A stretch of 64,000 nt of DNA, taken from contig NW_026570287.1 in NCBI RefSeq assembly GCF_019649055.1, positions 372,001-436,000 of the forward strand, read 5' to 3'. The DNA is from Paramacrobiotus metropolitanus. Its lineage: Eukaryota > Tardigrada > Eutardigrada > Parachela > Macrobiotidae. Under the pieces are notes generated by a model. The model saw only the letters and a list, made by a program, of their open reading frames with translations, was not told the origin of the DNA and did not search any database. Positions 52,462-64,000 of the stretch are shown here, piece by piece. A program made the position numbers and the translations under genes. The first letter of the stretch is position 1; each line of letters begins with the position of its first letter.

Positions 52462-54804
52462 TCACGCTATCGCTACATTCCCGTTGGAATTCGCAACAAT
52501 CCAGTCTAAATAACGGATTACGTTCGTGTATCTTGATCCATCCCCACTTCCGCATTCAACTGCAACCAATGCTGTAGTTAGACAATTACACGGATCAGTT
52601 AAACGTCGACAGCGTCGGTAGCGCCACTATATTTTAATAAGGAACACAATATATCATCAAAAAACCGACGCACATTGCCCGTACGAGACCAATCCAACTT
52701 GATAATAGGTGTTTGATGTCTGGCTATGACAAACAAGAGGACCTCCACTATCCCCTAAAAACTACAAAAACTTAGCGCTTTTTAATACAAATGATTCGGG
52801 CTCGGTTTCCAGTTATTATCATTAGGAACCGGTACTCTTGTTAGCATTTGTGTAATACGAATCTAGTGCACAGTGATATGCATTGTAATTGTAAATACCG
52901 TATACGAAAACTGACACCATCTACGTAGGACTTTACCATAATTATCGCAACAAGGAATATTTAGTGTTTACCATAGCAGTTGTCAATTCCGGCCACACCG
53001 CCGGCGCACACGAAATCGTTTCCGTCCGTACTGGAGTCGTACTGACATCTTGGGTCTTCGTAATTTTGTAGGATTTGTTGATAAATGTATTTAAACGGCA
53101 AAGGATTGTTGTCTCCTAATGAAAAAAGGGGCCCAGTCCGTTTGCACAATGCATTTGCTGGATAATTTTTATGCGCATTCGGTATTTTTATTTCGCACGC
53201 GTAGCTATATGGTGTTAGAAGCAGTAATAATTACTGGCAGCGTTATCTACTCTCAGTTAGCTGCATACTCATTGTCAGTAACTTCGTCAGGGCTTATTAT
53301 GGGATCACGCTTAAGGTCACCGAGAAACGCGCAAGAAATGCATCGTAATTGTAAACTGTTTTTATATACTACAAATAAGTATATGAAGCAATCACGGCAA
53401 TGGCCTGTTTAATTACACACAAACCTTCTCCGGACTCTGACTCCTGTCCGAAACCACTGTTTATGCACCATTCTCCCGGCACCGGATTGCGTCGTTGCAA
53501 ACAAACCGGGCAGGCACAGGTGGAGTCCAGGTTAATGTCGTCCGTTAGCACAAGCAGGGCGATGTCATTATTCAGTGTTGTCTTGCTGTAATCGGGATGA
53601 CGAATAATCTTGGCCACGTCGAATTTGCGTGCACAGTTAGCCGCACCGTGCTGCGGATTGCTTCCGTTGTACGCCTCATCCAGAGCACCCACCATGATTT
53701 CCATCATACTGGCTGGAAATATTGCCCCGCCCGGGCCGCTTCCACGGCTGCTCAGGAAAGTGCGCAATAAATTCAATACTTTGTAACAGGCATTCACAAA
53801 AAAGTCGTATATTAATAAGAGGAGATTAGCATATTACTTGGTACTAACGCAGTGCGCTGCCGTTAAAATTGTTCTTGAACCAATAATACTCCCGCCACAT
53901 CGAACCGATCCCAAGCGTCCGTTTAGCTGCATCATCACCTATGCATAGGTTTGTTTCAATCAGCACCATAGATTTCCAGTTGTGGAAACCATGTAGAACT
54001 TGGTAAAACTGTGAACTGTAATTGTATATTTCATCAGATTTTATCAAAAACAGTGACAAACCATAACTGCTTAAACTGTTACCAAGATATTGTTTTTCAT
54101 CCTGTATACCGGCTAAAGGGATTCGCACACTTCGAAACCGGTAAAATTACCTGCCAGCACAATCGTCCACCAGTTGGATCGTTTACATCCGAACCCCCAA
54201 CAATTCTGTTACTCTTCCCGTTACCTCGCAAAATTCAGTTATTATTAGAATCTTAATTACAATTCATGTCCAGTTTGCTATAATTGTAGATACTTAAAAA
54301 ACGAAGAGTAGCATGCCACTGCAAATGAAGCGCAACCCAAATCTATTAAACTATAATACCTTTAAGTAACCTTTGCAAGTTACAGATTGCACGTTCTTAT
54401 ATTGCTATAAACTTATAGTTATTGCAAGTCAAGTACTCCGACCCGTACACGTTATAATTAACAACATACGATCACCGTGCGCGCTTGATTACAGTGATGC
54501 TGTATATCGTCTATCGACCGCTGTTTTACAAAATTTAAAATACATCAAACTGATTAAAGCACTTACCCAGCTAGCACTGACCTTTTTTCCGTTTTTCTTT
54601 TTGGATGTCCATCGCTAGATTGCCCAGTGCCGTCTGTAGCGACGATCCAAGCGCATGTTTATGATGGGAGTGTTTTTGATCTTTGATATGGTAAATGTCC
54701 TTGGCCGATCTTTCTTGCCCACAAATTGCTGAGCTAACATCCTTACTAAGGAGAGCCACAAATACCCAAAGTATGCTGAACAAATACCGAGTCACCTTTT
54801 CCAT
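52462..54804 (-). CDS. Secreted trypsin-like serine protease (S1 family)
   Basis: Exons on the minus strand: 54804-54582, 54224-54151, 53938-53838, 53750-53425, 53115-52972, 52754-52674, 52559-52462; 348 residues. A signal peptide (MEKVTRYLFSILWVFVALLS) and a pro-region with a His-rich patch (KHSHHKHALG) precede the activation site R|IVGG near residue 81. The triad is complete: His in LTAAHC (about 128), Asp in NNDIALL (about 195) and Ser in GDSGGP (about 292). Asp at the specificity position (GIDNCYGDSGGP) predicts cleavage after Lys or Arg. The terminal exon gives YTNVIRYLDWI, the usual C-terminal helix. The intron after 52674 uses donor GTGCGT; reading through it instead gives an early stop at CASVF. 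Likely role: digestion, moulting or immunity. Confidence 0.92.
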
Positions 54805-56416
54805 CTGATTAATTTTACTTCCAGTTTGCAACAGTATAATCATACCAGAGAGAACAAAAAACGTCGTTAATAACGTTATAGATAAATTAAAATTTTCACT
54901 CTTGATGCACACTGGTATGGCTATAAACGTGCAAGAAAAGCCTCACAATCAGATACAGTATGTGCAATTGTACGATACCGGTACTGTTTGTACCATGCTT
55001 AATACCCCGGCTAGCTTATTAGAACAAAACAAGACATTGCTAAGAAATACACTTAATTTCTTGCGAATTTGATAATATGCATGAAAGCCGAATCTCTGCA
55101 CCTGTACAGAAAACGGTTTAGAGAAAATTTTAGTACGTAATAAGTTTTTAATTATGAATGTCACCGCACGTTCGCGGGTTCGTTCGGCCACGTGCTTCCA
55201 TTTATGCTGCGCATTTAGCAACAAACTGAATATCGTATTTAATTAAATTTCCCAAATGAATATGGCAGCTTTCTCGATCCACACTTTAGCGTTCGCAAAA
55301 GCGCAACTTGAACCGGTCGTGGGTTTGCTAATATCTTACTGCGATCGCGCACCCTTTAAGTAAAGTTTAGAGCTAAAATGGCTGGAAAAATGTTTTTCCC
55401 AGGCTAACCTTGCATCTGATTTTTATCATGCTAGTACCGTCCATGCAGAATCGTGTTGTTCATGAATATGGGCATTCAGATGTTACGCACGCGTGACGTG
55501 ATTCGGGATAATAATATACATGTGTGAATCGCAAATATTTCCAAAACGCTCATCGCTTCATAATAATTAAGTAATAAATATTGCAAATTTTGTGTATTTG
55601 AACTTTGAACAGAAACCGGTGCCCTAGTATCCTCGCATCCTAATACGGTAAAATCTTTTTTATCTTATTAAAAAGTTGCCAACCGCTTCGCACAACGTTC
55701 CAGAAGTTCATCGGTTCCTTAAACGCGCACAAAATAATAAGTATAGTAACAGCGGTCAGCGACTCGTGTATCTACAATGCTCTACATTGCTATTATTAAT
55801 AAAGTCCTCAGTACGGACAGACGGTACTTGTACAAACCTCCGGAAGCGCATTGTTCAATTGACCCTGGCTGCGCTATCTGGGCGGTTACCTTGGCGTCTG
55901 TCTGCACTACAATCGGACCTTAGCAGGCTGGCACACGACAGACGTTGCGCTTGCACGAGACCGTACAGTACGCTGGTTGCACTGGAAGAGACATCGCATA
56001 CAAAATTTAGAAACCGGAACGCACTTTTCGATTTTTGTCTTCTAATTCACTAACTGGAACGTGTCAATCCTACGTACCTATTTAAATTTTGATTTTCTAT
56101 AGAAACCTTTGTTTGTATTGTATGGCGCTTTTGTCTTCGGTAGATTTAAATTTTCCCTAATGTTATGGATTATCAGTGACACTTTCAACACGAGTCCTTT
56201 GCACAGTTTGTGACTACTCGTATTGTCAGTGTTGACTGCTGAGTGGTGACTGCTCTAGTAGTCTAGTTTTGCAAATTTTCTTGTTTACAACTTTACTGTT
56301 TACAGTTGTTCATGCCACAGTAGCTTTTTACCTTCTCAAATTTCCTAGCACCTCGACTGATCTGAAATATCTGTTTACTGGATGAGCATTTCCCGATTGC
56401 ATCCTAATATACAGTC
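54805..56416. other. 1.6-kb intergenic region
   Basis: No recognised exon on either strand. A 125-codon plus-strand frame (55676-56053) starts without ATG and has no domain. TACTCGTA occurs at 56215-56222, 195 bases before the WAPL start. Confidence 0.45.
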
Positions 56417-59400
56417 ATGGATGAATATGATCCAATTGAACGTGCGAAGGAGCCATCCAATGCACGTATTTACCGAAGGAAAGGTGCAGGCCCGACCATC
56501 ATGACTGCTGTTGGTGTGCGTAGACCGCTCGCGCAGGGAGAAGATGATTGGGATAAATTAAAAAGCAACTGGAATTCGAAGGTACTTTTTTTTCCGATTA
56601 TCTCCCTGTTAATCAGTTGGGTATGACGTTCGTTTTTCAGCCTGGGGACAAAGAAGAACTGGTCCTCCTCAAACAGACCTCTCTAGCGAAACCTGCTGTT
56701 CCTCGGCGATCGCTCTCGGAAGGACAGCCGTCTACGTCGAAGACCGCGGTGATGGAGAAAGATGTTTTTGATTTTGACGATTTTGATTCATTATCCATCT
56801 CCAAGACCGCGATGAACCTCGTTGGAAAGCCCGTTGCAGATACCGTGAAGCATTCTAATCCGTATGATTTTGATCAGGAAACCGATCTGCCGCGCTCGTC
56901 ACAGTCTTCGTCAGGGAGCTCCTCATATCCCAGCTCTCAGGTACAAAATGCAGTTTTTTATCTTTGCAGTTCCATTCGTAATTTGATTGGTGTTTGGTTT
57001 TTTTGGATGAATTTTAATTTAGGAAGTTACATTTTTTAGATAATTCCTGCTTGGTTCCGTTGTATTTTGATATGTATAAATTTTTAAGGAATCCAATAAA
57101 TCCACGGGCTCGTTAAAACGAGTATCGCCCAATTCTCTGGACGATGAAGTGGTATTTAGAAAGCCTCTGCAACCGGCAGGCAAGAGTAAAACAGCACCGG
57201 TTCCCGTTACGAAAGGCGATTCCTTTCCTCCCAGCCGCAAGCGGCCTGCTCCGAAAGGCGGAGTGGAGGCACGGCCGAAAAAAATATCTCCAGACAAAGT
57301 GCGAATTAACACTGATTTTAATCCATTTTTAATTTATCGTTTGCAGTGGAATCCGATTGCACTCTTCTCGAAGTTGCTTTTCGAACCGTAGTAACGTAAA
57401 TTCACAAAAAAACTAGCTTCTGTTGATTTCTGAAATTTGGTTTACCTTATTGTTAAGTAGTATAATGCCGAACGATTACCTGCATACTTAGAATGGGTAA
57501 AAAAGATACATTTTCACTTCTACAATTTTTTCCTCAGATTCCCAACCAATCTCAAGATCCCGTTCCATCGTCGTCGCGAGGTCCAACGTCAGCGTCGTCT
57601 AGTAATCCGAAACCTGTAGTCAAAGCTGTGATACAACCTGTCAGAAAACCCGTGGAGAATCATCCAGCACCGATCCAGGACGAAAGTGATGCCGGGCGGA
57701 TTTCAACCGAAACTGTTGGGGATCAACAGTTTGCTGACGTTGAAAGCGAAATTGATTATCTTTTGAATAATCTGGACCTGCGTAAAAACAGCCCAATGGT
57801 GCGCTGTTCGACTGCCATTAAATTATCCAGAAAATTATTGGATCCCACTTTCCGTGTGCATTTTTTCACGCTGGCGCATGGAAGAATCTTTGATTTGTTA
57901 AAAGATGCCGCTCGTGACGCTAATCTACGGCTTTGTGCTGCCGTTATTGTTTTGGTGATGAGCACCGACAGCTTAAAGATGAACATTGATCAGAATGGAA
58001 TGGAACTCCTGTCCGATATTGTTAAAAGAGATGACGAGAAGAGTGAGAAAGTCGATCCGCAAATTATGAACGGCGTTGCTGCAGTGGTTGCCACAAGCAA
58101 GTTTAAGGATGATTTGGAAAGGAATAAAATAACAGTAAGTTCTGTGGAGTAACTCCCACTAACGCACGAAAGAGTTGTTTCGGTAGAAGTACACTGCAAA
58201 GTTCTGAAAAACCTAGATTGTTCGGTGGGGACTTGTACTTGCAGTTTTTTGTTGTTGTGATTCCGCTTTAATATGCTTTGTGATTCTTTTCCATTTGTTT
58301 ATTTTCTTTCGTGTGCATTATGTGATTTTAGTAACACATTTAGTATTACCGTTTGTAGACTACCCGTCTCGTACTGGAAGCCCTCATGAGGATGAAATTA
58401 GGCTCTCAGTGGCCGTGGTTTATGGATGAAATACGGCACCAAGGATTTTTGGACCATTTGATTAAGCATTTACGAATTTTATTGCCGGAGCTCGAAGCCA
58501 GAATGACTCTATCAAATATTAATGCTCTTACTCGTTTAATGGATTTTTTCTTTAAGGTATGTAGCGGTTGGCTTCTTCTCCAGCGAATCCTTTTTAAGTG
58601 TAAAGGGCTTATCTGGGTTCTTTACAGATTTCTCATCGAAGTAAGGAGAATTCCGAATATTTGGTATCGGGATGCCGGTCTGCCGGGCTTAAAGCTCTCG
58701 TACAGCTCGGAAAATTCTGCAACAAGCAGCTGTTATCGAAAAAGACCCCCGGTGATATTAAAGCAGCTCTGGCGTCGCTGTTGCAGTTAGTATTTTTGGT
58801 CATGGCCAACGCGAGCTTTCATGCAGGTATGCAGTTATCGTTTTATTGTAAAGAAATCGTTAGTATTCTCTTGTTCATTTTTCGCAGAACTTTGGCGAGA
58901 TAAGATGGGGTCGGAGACGAGTCTTCTTGAATTAAGCGTCAATTGCTGCATTAGTTTGGCTCCCGTGACTACTCGGGAAAAATACCAGGAGATTTTACTG
59001 CAAGCAGTTCCCTGCTTGGTTAATCTGACCCATAATTGCGAATCGAACTGCCAGAGGTTTGTCGATATTGTCCCGGCGAATGCTGAAGGAAAAGACAAAA
59101 TAACGTCTGTGTCCGGATTTGTTCGGGTATTGTGAAACGGATATATTAAAATAATAATGATGTATTCTTACATTATTAAAGTCTTGTAAATCTATAGAAA
59201 AGCGTAGAGCGTTGTCTAGTTCATTGTTAGAGCCAGAGGCCGTGGTAGATAACATTTCCTTCGTTGTAATTTTAGCTGGCAAAGAACACCCATGAGGCAG
59301 CAGAAAGTTCGGGAGACGATCTGGAACGGTGTACCGATCGTTTGATAAATAAGATGGACACAACCGCTGTCTGTAAGATTTTCATTTTGGTGCCTTGTGC

Positions 59401-60104
59401 GTCATTAAAAAACGGGCTATCTATGCCTGCTGGATATATGCATACATAATTATTTATCTCATGGTCGCTCCGTGTAAAGTGACTGCTTACTTTTGTGGTA
59501 GGTACTTTAATGGATATTTTTTGTAGATACCGATTTGATGGAGAAAGCTGGCGAAAATCTTGAACAGTTTTCCATTATGTCCTACATAGGAATTCTCCTT
59601 TCTCATTTAATAACATACAATGAAGTATGTTTGGAAAAAATGCTTGCCGGAAATACAGTACCTGTCTTTAATGATTTCCTTTTGTTTGCACATAGGTCGC
59701 GCGCAGTAGTTTACACGAAGAATTAAAAGCTACCTTTGGGACCGTTTCGACGGGAACTGAAATCCTCACAGGAGCCATCCGTAGCGTGGCGGATATGCTT
59801 GCTAATGTTGTCAACGTAAGTTATGAATACGTAATCTTTTTTGTGAGATAAATATGAAAACAGTGCTTTTTACTTTTATGAAAATAGATAAAAGTTTGTT
59901 TGAGAACTTGAAACAGTTTGTATTGAAAATTTGTTTGTTAATGGTTTACATTGAAGACGATTTTTTATACTTCTGTATGCTTCTCTTTAGTTTAATCGTA
60001 TTTCTCTTTCGCTTTAGCACGATGGAAATAACCTCCCAGTTCACGATATGCATACGGCAATTGATATCCTAGAAGCTTACGGATTGAACCATAAGCCTTC
60101 GTAA
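56417..60104 (+). CDS. WAPL: WAPL, cohesin-release factor
   Basis: WAPL with PDS5 unloads cohesin from chromatin. Exons: 56417-56581, 56641-56940, 57089-57298, 57538-58134, 58359-58556, 58628-58826, 58888-59126, 59276-59372, 59527-59624, 59696-59815, 60018-60104; 769 residues, much shorter than human WAPL (about 1190). The N terminus carries ARIYRRKGAG, resembling the vertebrate TYSRKGG that holds the PDS5-binding YSR motif. A disordered, Ser/Pro/Lys-rich region with an acidic FDFDDFDSLS patch follows. The C-terminal HEAT-type WAPL domain begins near residue 300 (EIDYLLNNLDLRKNSPMVRC, SRKLLDPTFRVHF, NLRLCAAVIVL). The start ATG is the first in frame. All introns are GT-AG. Confidence 0.88.
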
Positions 60105-60887
60105 ATGCGCTTGTATTACCAAAGTCAGTGATGTTTTTTTTACATTTTACCCAATTGATTTGTGGTGGTTGGGTTGAGTGAGCCGTAAGTGGTTTTAACG
60201 TGCAAATTTCTTTAAAGTATCTGTATGATGTGCTTTAAGGCATTTTTTGCGTACATTTGCCCACTTTTTCTTTGTTGAATTCCGTCTGCGGCATTATATT
60301 ACGTGTGTTCAAATTTATTTGTTGGGTATCCTAATATCTTTTATTACGAAAAGAGGGTGAAAGGGTGAAGATTACGAAAAGAGGACGAAGATGCAATAAA
60401 TCTTAATCTGAGTAATGGTGGAGTGATGGAACCAGAGGAAGCGAACCGTGAAGCCGGCTCCTAAGCTCTCGTAATGAGAGTTAATAGAATGATTGCAAAT
60501 TAACTACTCTACTGGTAGGCAAAAAACAGGCGAGTCTAATTGATTGCCTCCGTGTTTACAATTAGCACAAGGCGACAAGCAGTCCGTACAGTACCAGTGT
60601 ACCTGATATGGTGTATGGGTATAAAGAAATTTTAGTTGATGTATAAAGTTCTGGAAAAAAATGTTATTACAGAACAAATTTTACACTGGAAAACACATTG
60701 GCACTGAAAACTGTATGACGAAAACGTGAGTGTGCCGCTGATCACATAATCCCTTAAGCGTCGGAGGATGAAATTTCCATCAGTCGCCGAGCCGGTAGAT
60801 GTTGGTGTGGTGCTGTAGCGTCTTAGATTTGTTTCCCTTCAAGAATAGAAATTTCCTGTTAGGACCGCTTATCGGAGAACTGGAGAA
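60105..60887. other. Intergenic between WAPL and SLC38A9
   Basis: No gene. ATTACGAAAAGAGG is directly repeated at 60342 and 60371. The SLC38A9 frame is open upstream of its ATG back to a stop at 60846-60848, so an additional 5' coding exon cannot be excluded. Confidence 0.45.
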
Positions 60888-63301
60888 ATGGGAACCGAGT
60901 CACAGCAAGCCGGAAGTGTCACTACGGTGTAAGTGAACGAAACTATCATTCCATAGTAATTATGTTTCTTTTTTGGCATTTGTTTTATGATTTTTTTCCT
61001 TTTTCTGGTTGCAGGTTTTCGCTGTGGTAAGGCTTAAAAGCCCCGTTCTTATGGACGTTCACTTAATGAAGATATGTGAAAGCGCAAAATTCATTGCAGG
61101 AACGCTATGATGGGAACAACGATGCTGGCCATACCATGGGCTATCCAACAAGTACGTTTAGTGATTAGTCACAGTATAAAATTATCACTACTCGAGTAGT
61201 TATTACCGAATGCCACCTTAACCAAATTTACCGGATTGCTTTTTTCATAGGCTGGATTTACGTTGGGAATATTTCTAACCCTGTTTATTGCGGGATTATC
61301 ATATTATACCATCACTCTGGTGCTCTCGATGGCCGATGAGATGCGCTTCCGTCAGGTGGACGGCAGTGTGCCGATTCAGGATTTCTCCGAGGTGTGCGCC
61401 TATTTTGTGGGGCGTCGTTTTGGACAGATTACCGTGTGTATTTCCCTCTTCACCATGATAACGGCCGGCATTGGTACAATATTTCACGACTGTATATTGC
61501 AGTTATGCTAAAAGAAATATAAAAGGTTAATGGATGTTGATGTTTTTAAAGCATATTGGATTTTGATGTCGGATTTTCTTTTCGAGATGGGACATTCAAT
61601 AGCAGGTACGAAGAAAACGTTACTGATAACTGAAATGAAAATAAAAGTAAATTAACATATATAATATGCAGGTTTCTTGAACACCACATCCAACGGCACG
61701 AAATCCCATCATCTGTATATGACCCATGGCCCGATGTATGTTAAGCATTTCCGAGCGACTGAAGACACACCGAGCGCTACAGGCGGTATCTTTTCTCAAA
61801 TTTGGACGCAGTCGTTTATTCCACTGTTCCTGGTCGTGGCGATCTTCCCGCTGACCTTGATCCGGACACCGGTCATTTTTACCAAGATCAGTTCGTTGGG
61901 CGTGATAAGTGTATTTTACCTCATCGCCTTGGTCGGCGTCAAGGCCGGCATTCTCGGTTTGAATTTTGATTTCTGTGCTGATCCCACTTTACGAGGTAGG
62001 CTTTTCTCAAACGTTGTAATGAAAATGAACTTGAAATTTTTGATATATATTAATTTATTTGATAAGCACAGTTCCCGTGTGCATAATGATGATGCTGTAG
62101 GGTTTCGTGTCACTAAATTAAAAAATAATACGTATATATTAATTTTTATTGGTTTTTGTAGATTTTCGTTCGGGGTTTCCAGCTCTTACCGGCACGATGG
62201 TTATGGCGTTTTTCCTGCATAATACCGTGGTGGCCATGACCACGGCCAGTAATCCTAACACGCGCAGCAGAGATACCGGCATTGCCTACATTTTGGCGTG
62301 CATTACGTATCTTTACATCGGAATCACCGTCTATGTTACATTCCCTGAAAATAAAGGCACAATTCAAGATGTAAGCGAGCACCACTGGGCTTTGGTATTA
62401 GGTCTTATACCCGGGCAGAAATTAACTGACCTTTTCCGTACCGAATTTTTTAACCGGACATTTCGTTTTGTTTAACCCCGGCTGTTATTGCAGAATTTTT
62501 TGAAGAATTTTGCCAGTAGTGACGTTTTGGGGCTTGTAGCGCGAGCGCTGCTCTTGCTGCAAATGATCTCCATTTTCCCTCTTTTGGTGTACGTTACGCG
62601 TATCCAGCTGGTTCGTCAACTCCTGCGACGTGACCCACAAAAGTAAACGCGACCTTACTGGGCTTTCCTTAATTTATTGGTGGCAGTGTGGAACATGTTC
62701 TGATTTCCAGTTTCAAATGGATTCTAATCACCAGTGTCACCCTCATCAGCGCTGGAACGTTAATGGCGATATTCTTCCCCAAAATTGGCACAGTGTTGAG
62801 GTATCGTGCACTGATAAAACCGATAAAATGCATAAAAAACTGAAAATAAAGTAATTTTCCCAATGCATAAAATTTGTTTTGTAGCTTGAAATTTGCATGA
62901 AATGAAACCCATACGCCGAAATGTTCTGGCGCCGATTATGTTAGTACAACTCAGATAACGACGTCGTTTTCATTAAGCACTTGAGAAATTTTTTGGATTA
63001 TTGTAGTTAATAAGGGATTTTTAATGCGAGCGCAAAGCGTCATAAAGCTCTGAATGCATATAAGAGAAATGTGCCGTTTTTTGATATTACGCACATAAAA
63101 TGTTTGTTTTAAAAAAATGAATGGCTGTTTTACAGAGTGACGGGATCTTTGGCAGGATTGGCATTCTCCTTCACTCTGCCCTGCATCGTCTATCTGACGT
63201 ATCTGCGGCAAGAAGGCAAAACCACGCACGCCATCGTATGGACGCACCTGCTGATAATTCTCCTCGGCTTAATCAATTTCATTTCGCAATTTCTAATTTA
63301 A
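60888..63301 (+). CDS. SLC38A9: SLC38A9-type lysosomal amino-acid transporter
   Basis: In other animals this lysosomal arginine-sensing transporter signals to Rag GTPases and mTORC1. Exons: 60888-60928, 61015-61026, 61100-61151, 61251-61473, 61552-61605, 61672-61995, 62162-62370, 62494-62642, 62711-62800, 63136-63301; 439 residues. Orthology shows in FSLWNAMMGTTMLAIPWAI (TM1), AYWILMSDFLFEMG, GFPALTGTMVMAFFLHNTV, NFLKNFASSDVLGLVARALL and the final TMs ending INFISQFLI. A lumenal loop holds NTT and NGT glycosylation sites. The second exon is only 12 bases (V-F-S-L plus part of W). Only about 15 residues precede TM1, whereas human SLC38A9 has about 119. That missing tail is the part known to bind Ragulator-Rag, unless a further 5' exon exists. 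Confidence 0.93.
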
Positions 63302-64000
63302 TGCCCCGAACCGATCCGGCTGACGCGTATATGCCGCCGTTACGGTCGACATGTAGCCATTAATAAGCATTCCACTATTGTCAATATGCGGAACACGGTA
63401 ATTTCTCATTTTTACTTAATGGAAGATTTATGGCTGCTGCGACATGCTTCGCAAAACGGCTTCACAGCAGCTGGACGAGGCCAGTACGTGTAATGGTTGC
63501 GCAAACACATATATCTGCGCGACGGTAAATGTCGAATGATGGCATTTCCAGTGCACGTTTATTATCATTATCGTTATTTCGCTTTTGGCCCTAATCAGTT
63601 GGGTGCGCCAAAAATGTATCTTTTTTGTTTTTACTTGTGGATGTATAGTGATTGCAAGGGAATGGTTAATGATTTGGCGCCAGGTTTTGTCCGTTTTTTG
63701 ATAAATGTGCTTTCATGGTTTCTGCCATATTTTTATAGACTTCACGGAGATAAATCAAAAATAAAATGACAAGTCTGGAATTGTGTGCTTCCTCTCATGA
63801 AAAATGTTTGCGAGGAGTTAAACAATAGACCATGCTGAAACAATAGACCCGCGGGAGTTTTTTTGTAGTAGCACTCTGCGTAATTGTTAAGTTTGCTTTC
63901 TAAAAATGGCTTATTTTCGATTAAAACAGTTTCCTTAAAGAATTCACATATAATTATGTAGATGACAAACTGCATGGCGTACAGTATTCGTAACGTTATT
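63302..64000. other. Downstream of SLC38A9 to window end
   Basis: 3' untranslated and intergenic sequence. The small frames at 63497-63769 (+) and 63742-63975 (-) show no family features. Confidence 0.45.

Noticed and set aside
55676-56053. 125-codon plus-strand frame
   Set aside because: It has no ATG start, no recognisable domain and no splice partners, in an otherwise gene-free stretch.

Overview
The window is nuclear DNA of a small-genome invertebrate animal. Genes are cut by many short introns (commonly 55-80 bases, GT-AG, with one well-supported GC-AG). Two secreted proteins carry peritrophin-type chitin-binding domains, and every recognisable gene is metazoan. This suggests an ecdysozoan. 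A tardigrade is my best guess, but nothing here proves it. I rebuilt the exon chains by hand from splice signals, reading phase and family knowledge. Except where stated, each chain is open throughout and its total length is divisible by three.

Layout from left to right: RPTOR (+, 1314-7714, 17 exons); a four-finger C2H2 protein (+, 8888-10641) whose 3' end is tandemly duplicated; an SDR oxidoreductase (-, 11991-14072); a possible small gene (+, 14870-15074); GNPNAT1 (-, 15554-16129); a second SDR with the same exon plan (+, 19068-23047) carrying a 750-base inverted-repeat element in its last intron; a p38-type MAP kinase (+, 24283-27674); CYB5D1 (+, 28507-29892); DHX36-like helicase copy 1 (+, 30550-36555); UAP56/DDX39B (-, 37571-40092); DHX36-like helicase copy 2 (+, 40852-46550); intronless thiamine pyrophosphokinase TPK1 (-, 47049-47867); a foldback element (48039-48659); a weak small-secreted-protein candidate (+, 48902-49340); two divergent chitin-binding genes (-, 49324-50547 and +, 51216-52125); a secreted trypsin-like protease (-, 52462-54804); WAPL (+, 56417-60104); and SLC38A9 (+, 60888-63301).

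Functional links: RPTOR and SLC38A9 both belong to mTORC1 nutrient signalling but sit 53 kb apart, so their shared presence may be chance. Three RNA helicases lie together: two DHX36 paralogues flank the oppositely oriented DDX39B. The chitin-binding pair and the protease form a small secreted-protein neighbourhood.

Main oddities: (1) DHX36 copy 1 has no usable counterpart of the 112-base exon 12 of copy 2, so its frame breaks in an otherwise intact gene. (2) SLC38A9 has almost no N-terminal tail, the part that contacts Ragulator-Rag in the human protein. (3) One chitin-binding gene was recoverable only by matching exon plans. (4) The acetyl-CoA loop of GNPNAT1 is altered. (5) The octamer TACTCGTA is strongly over-represented.
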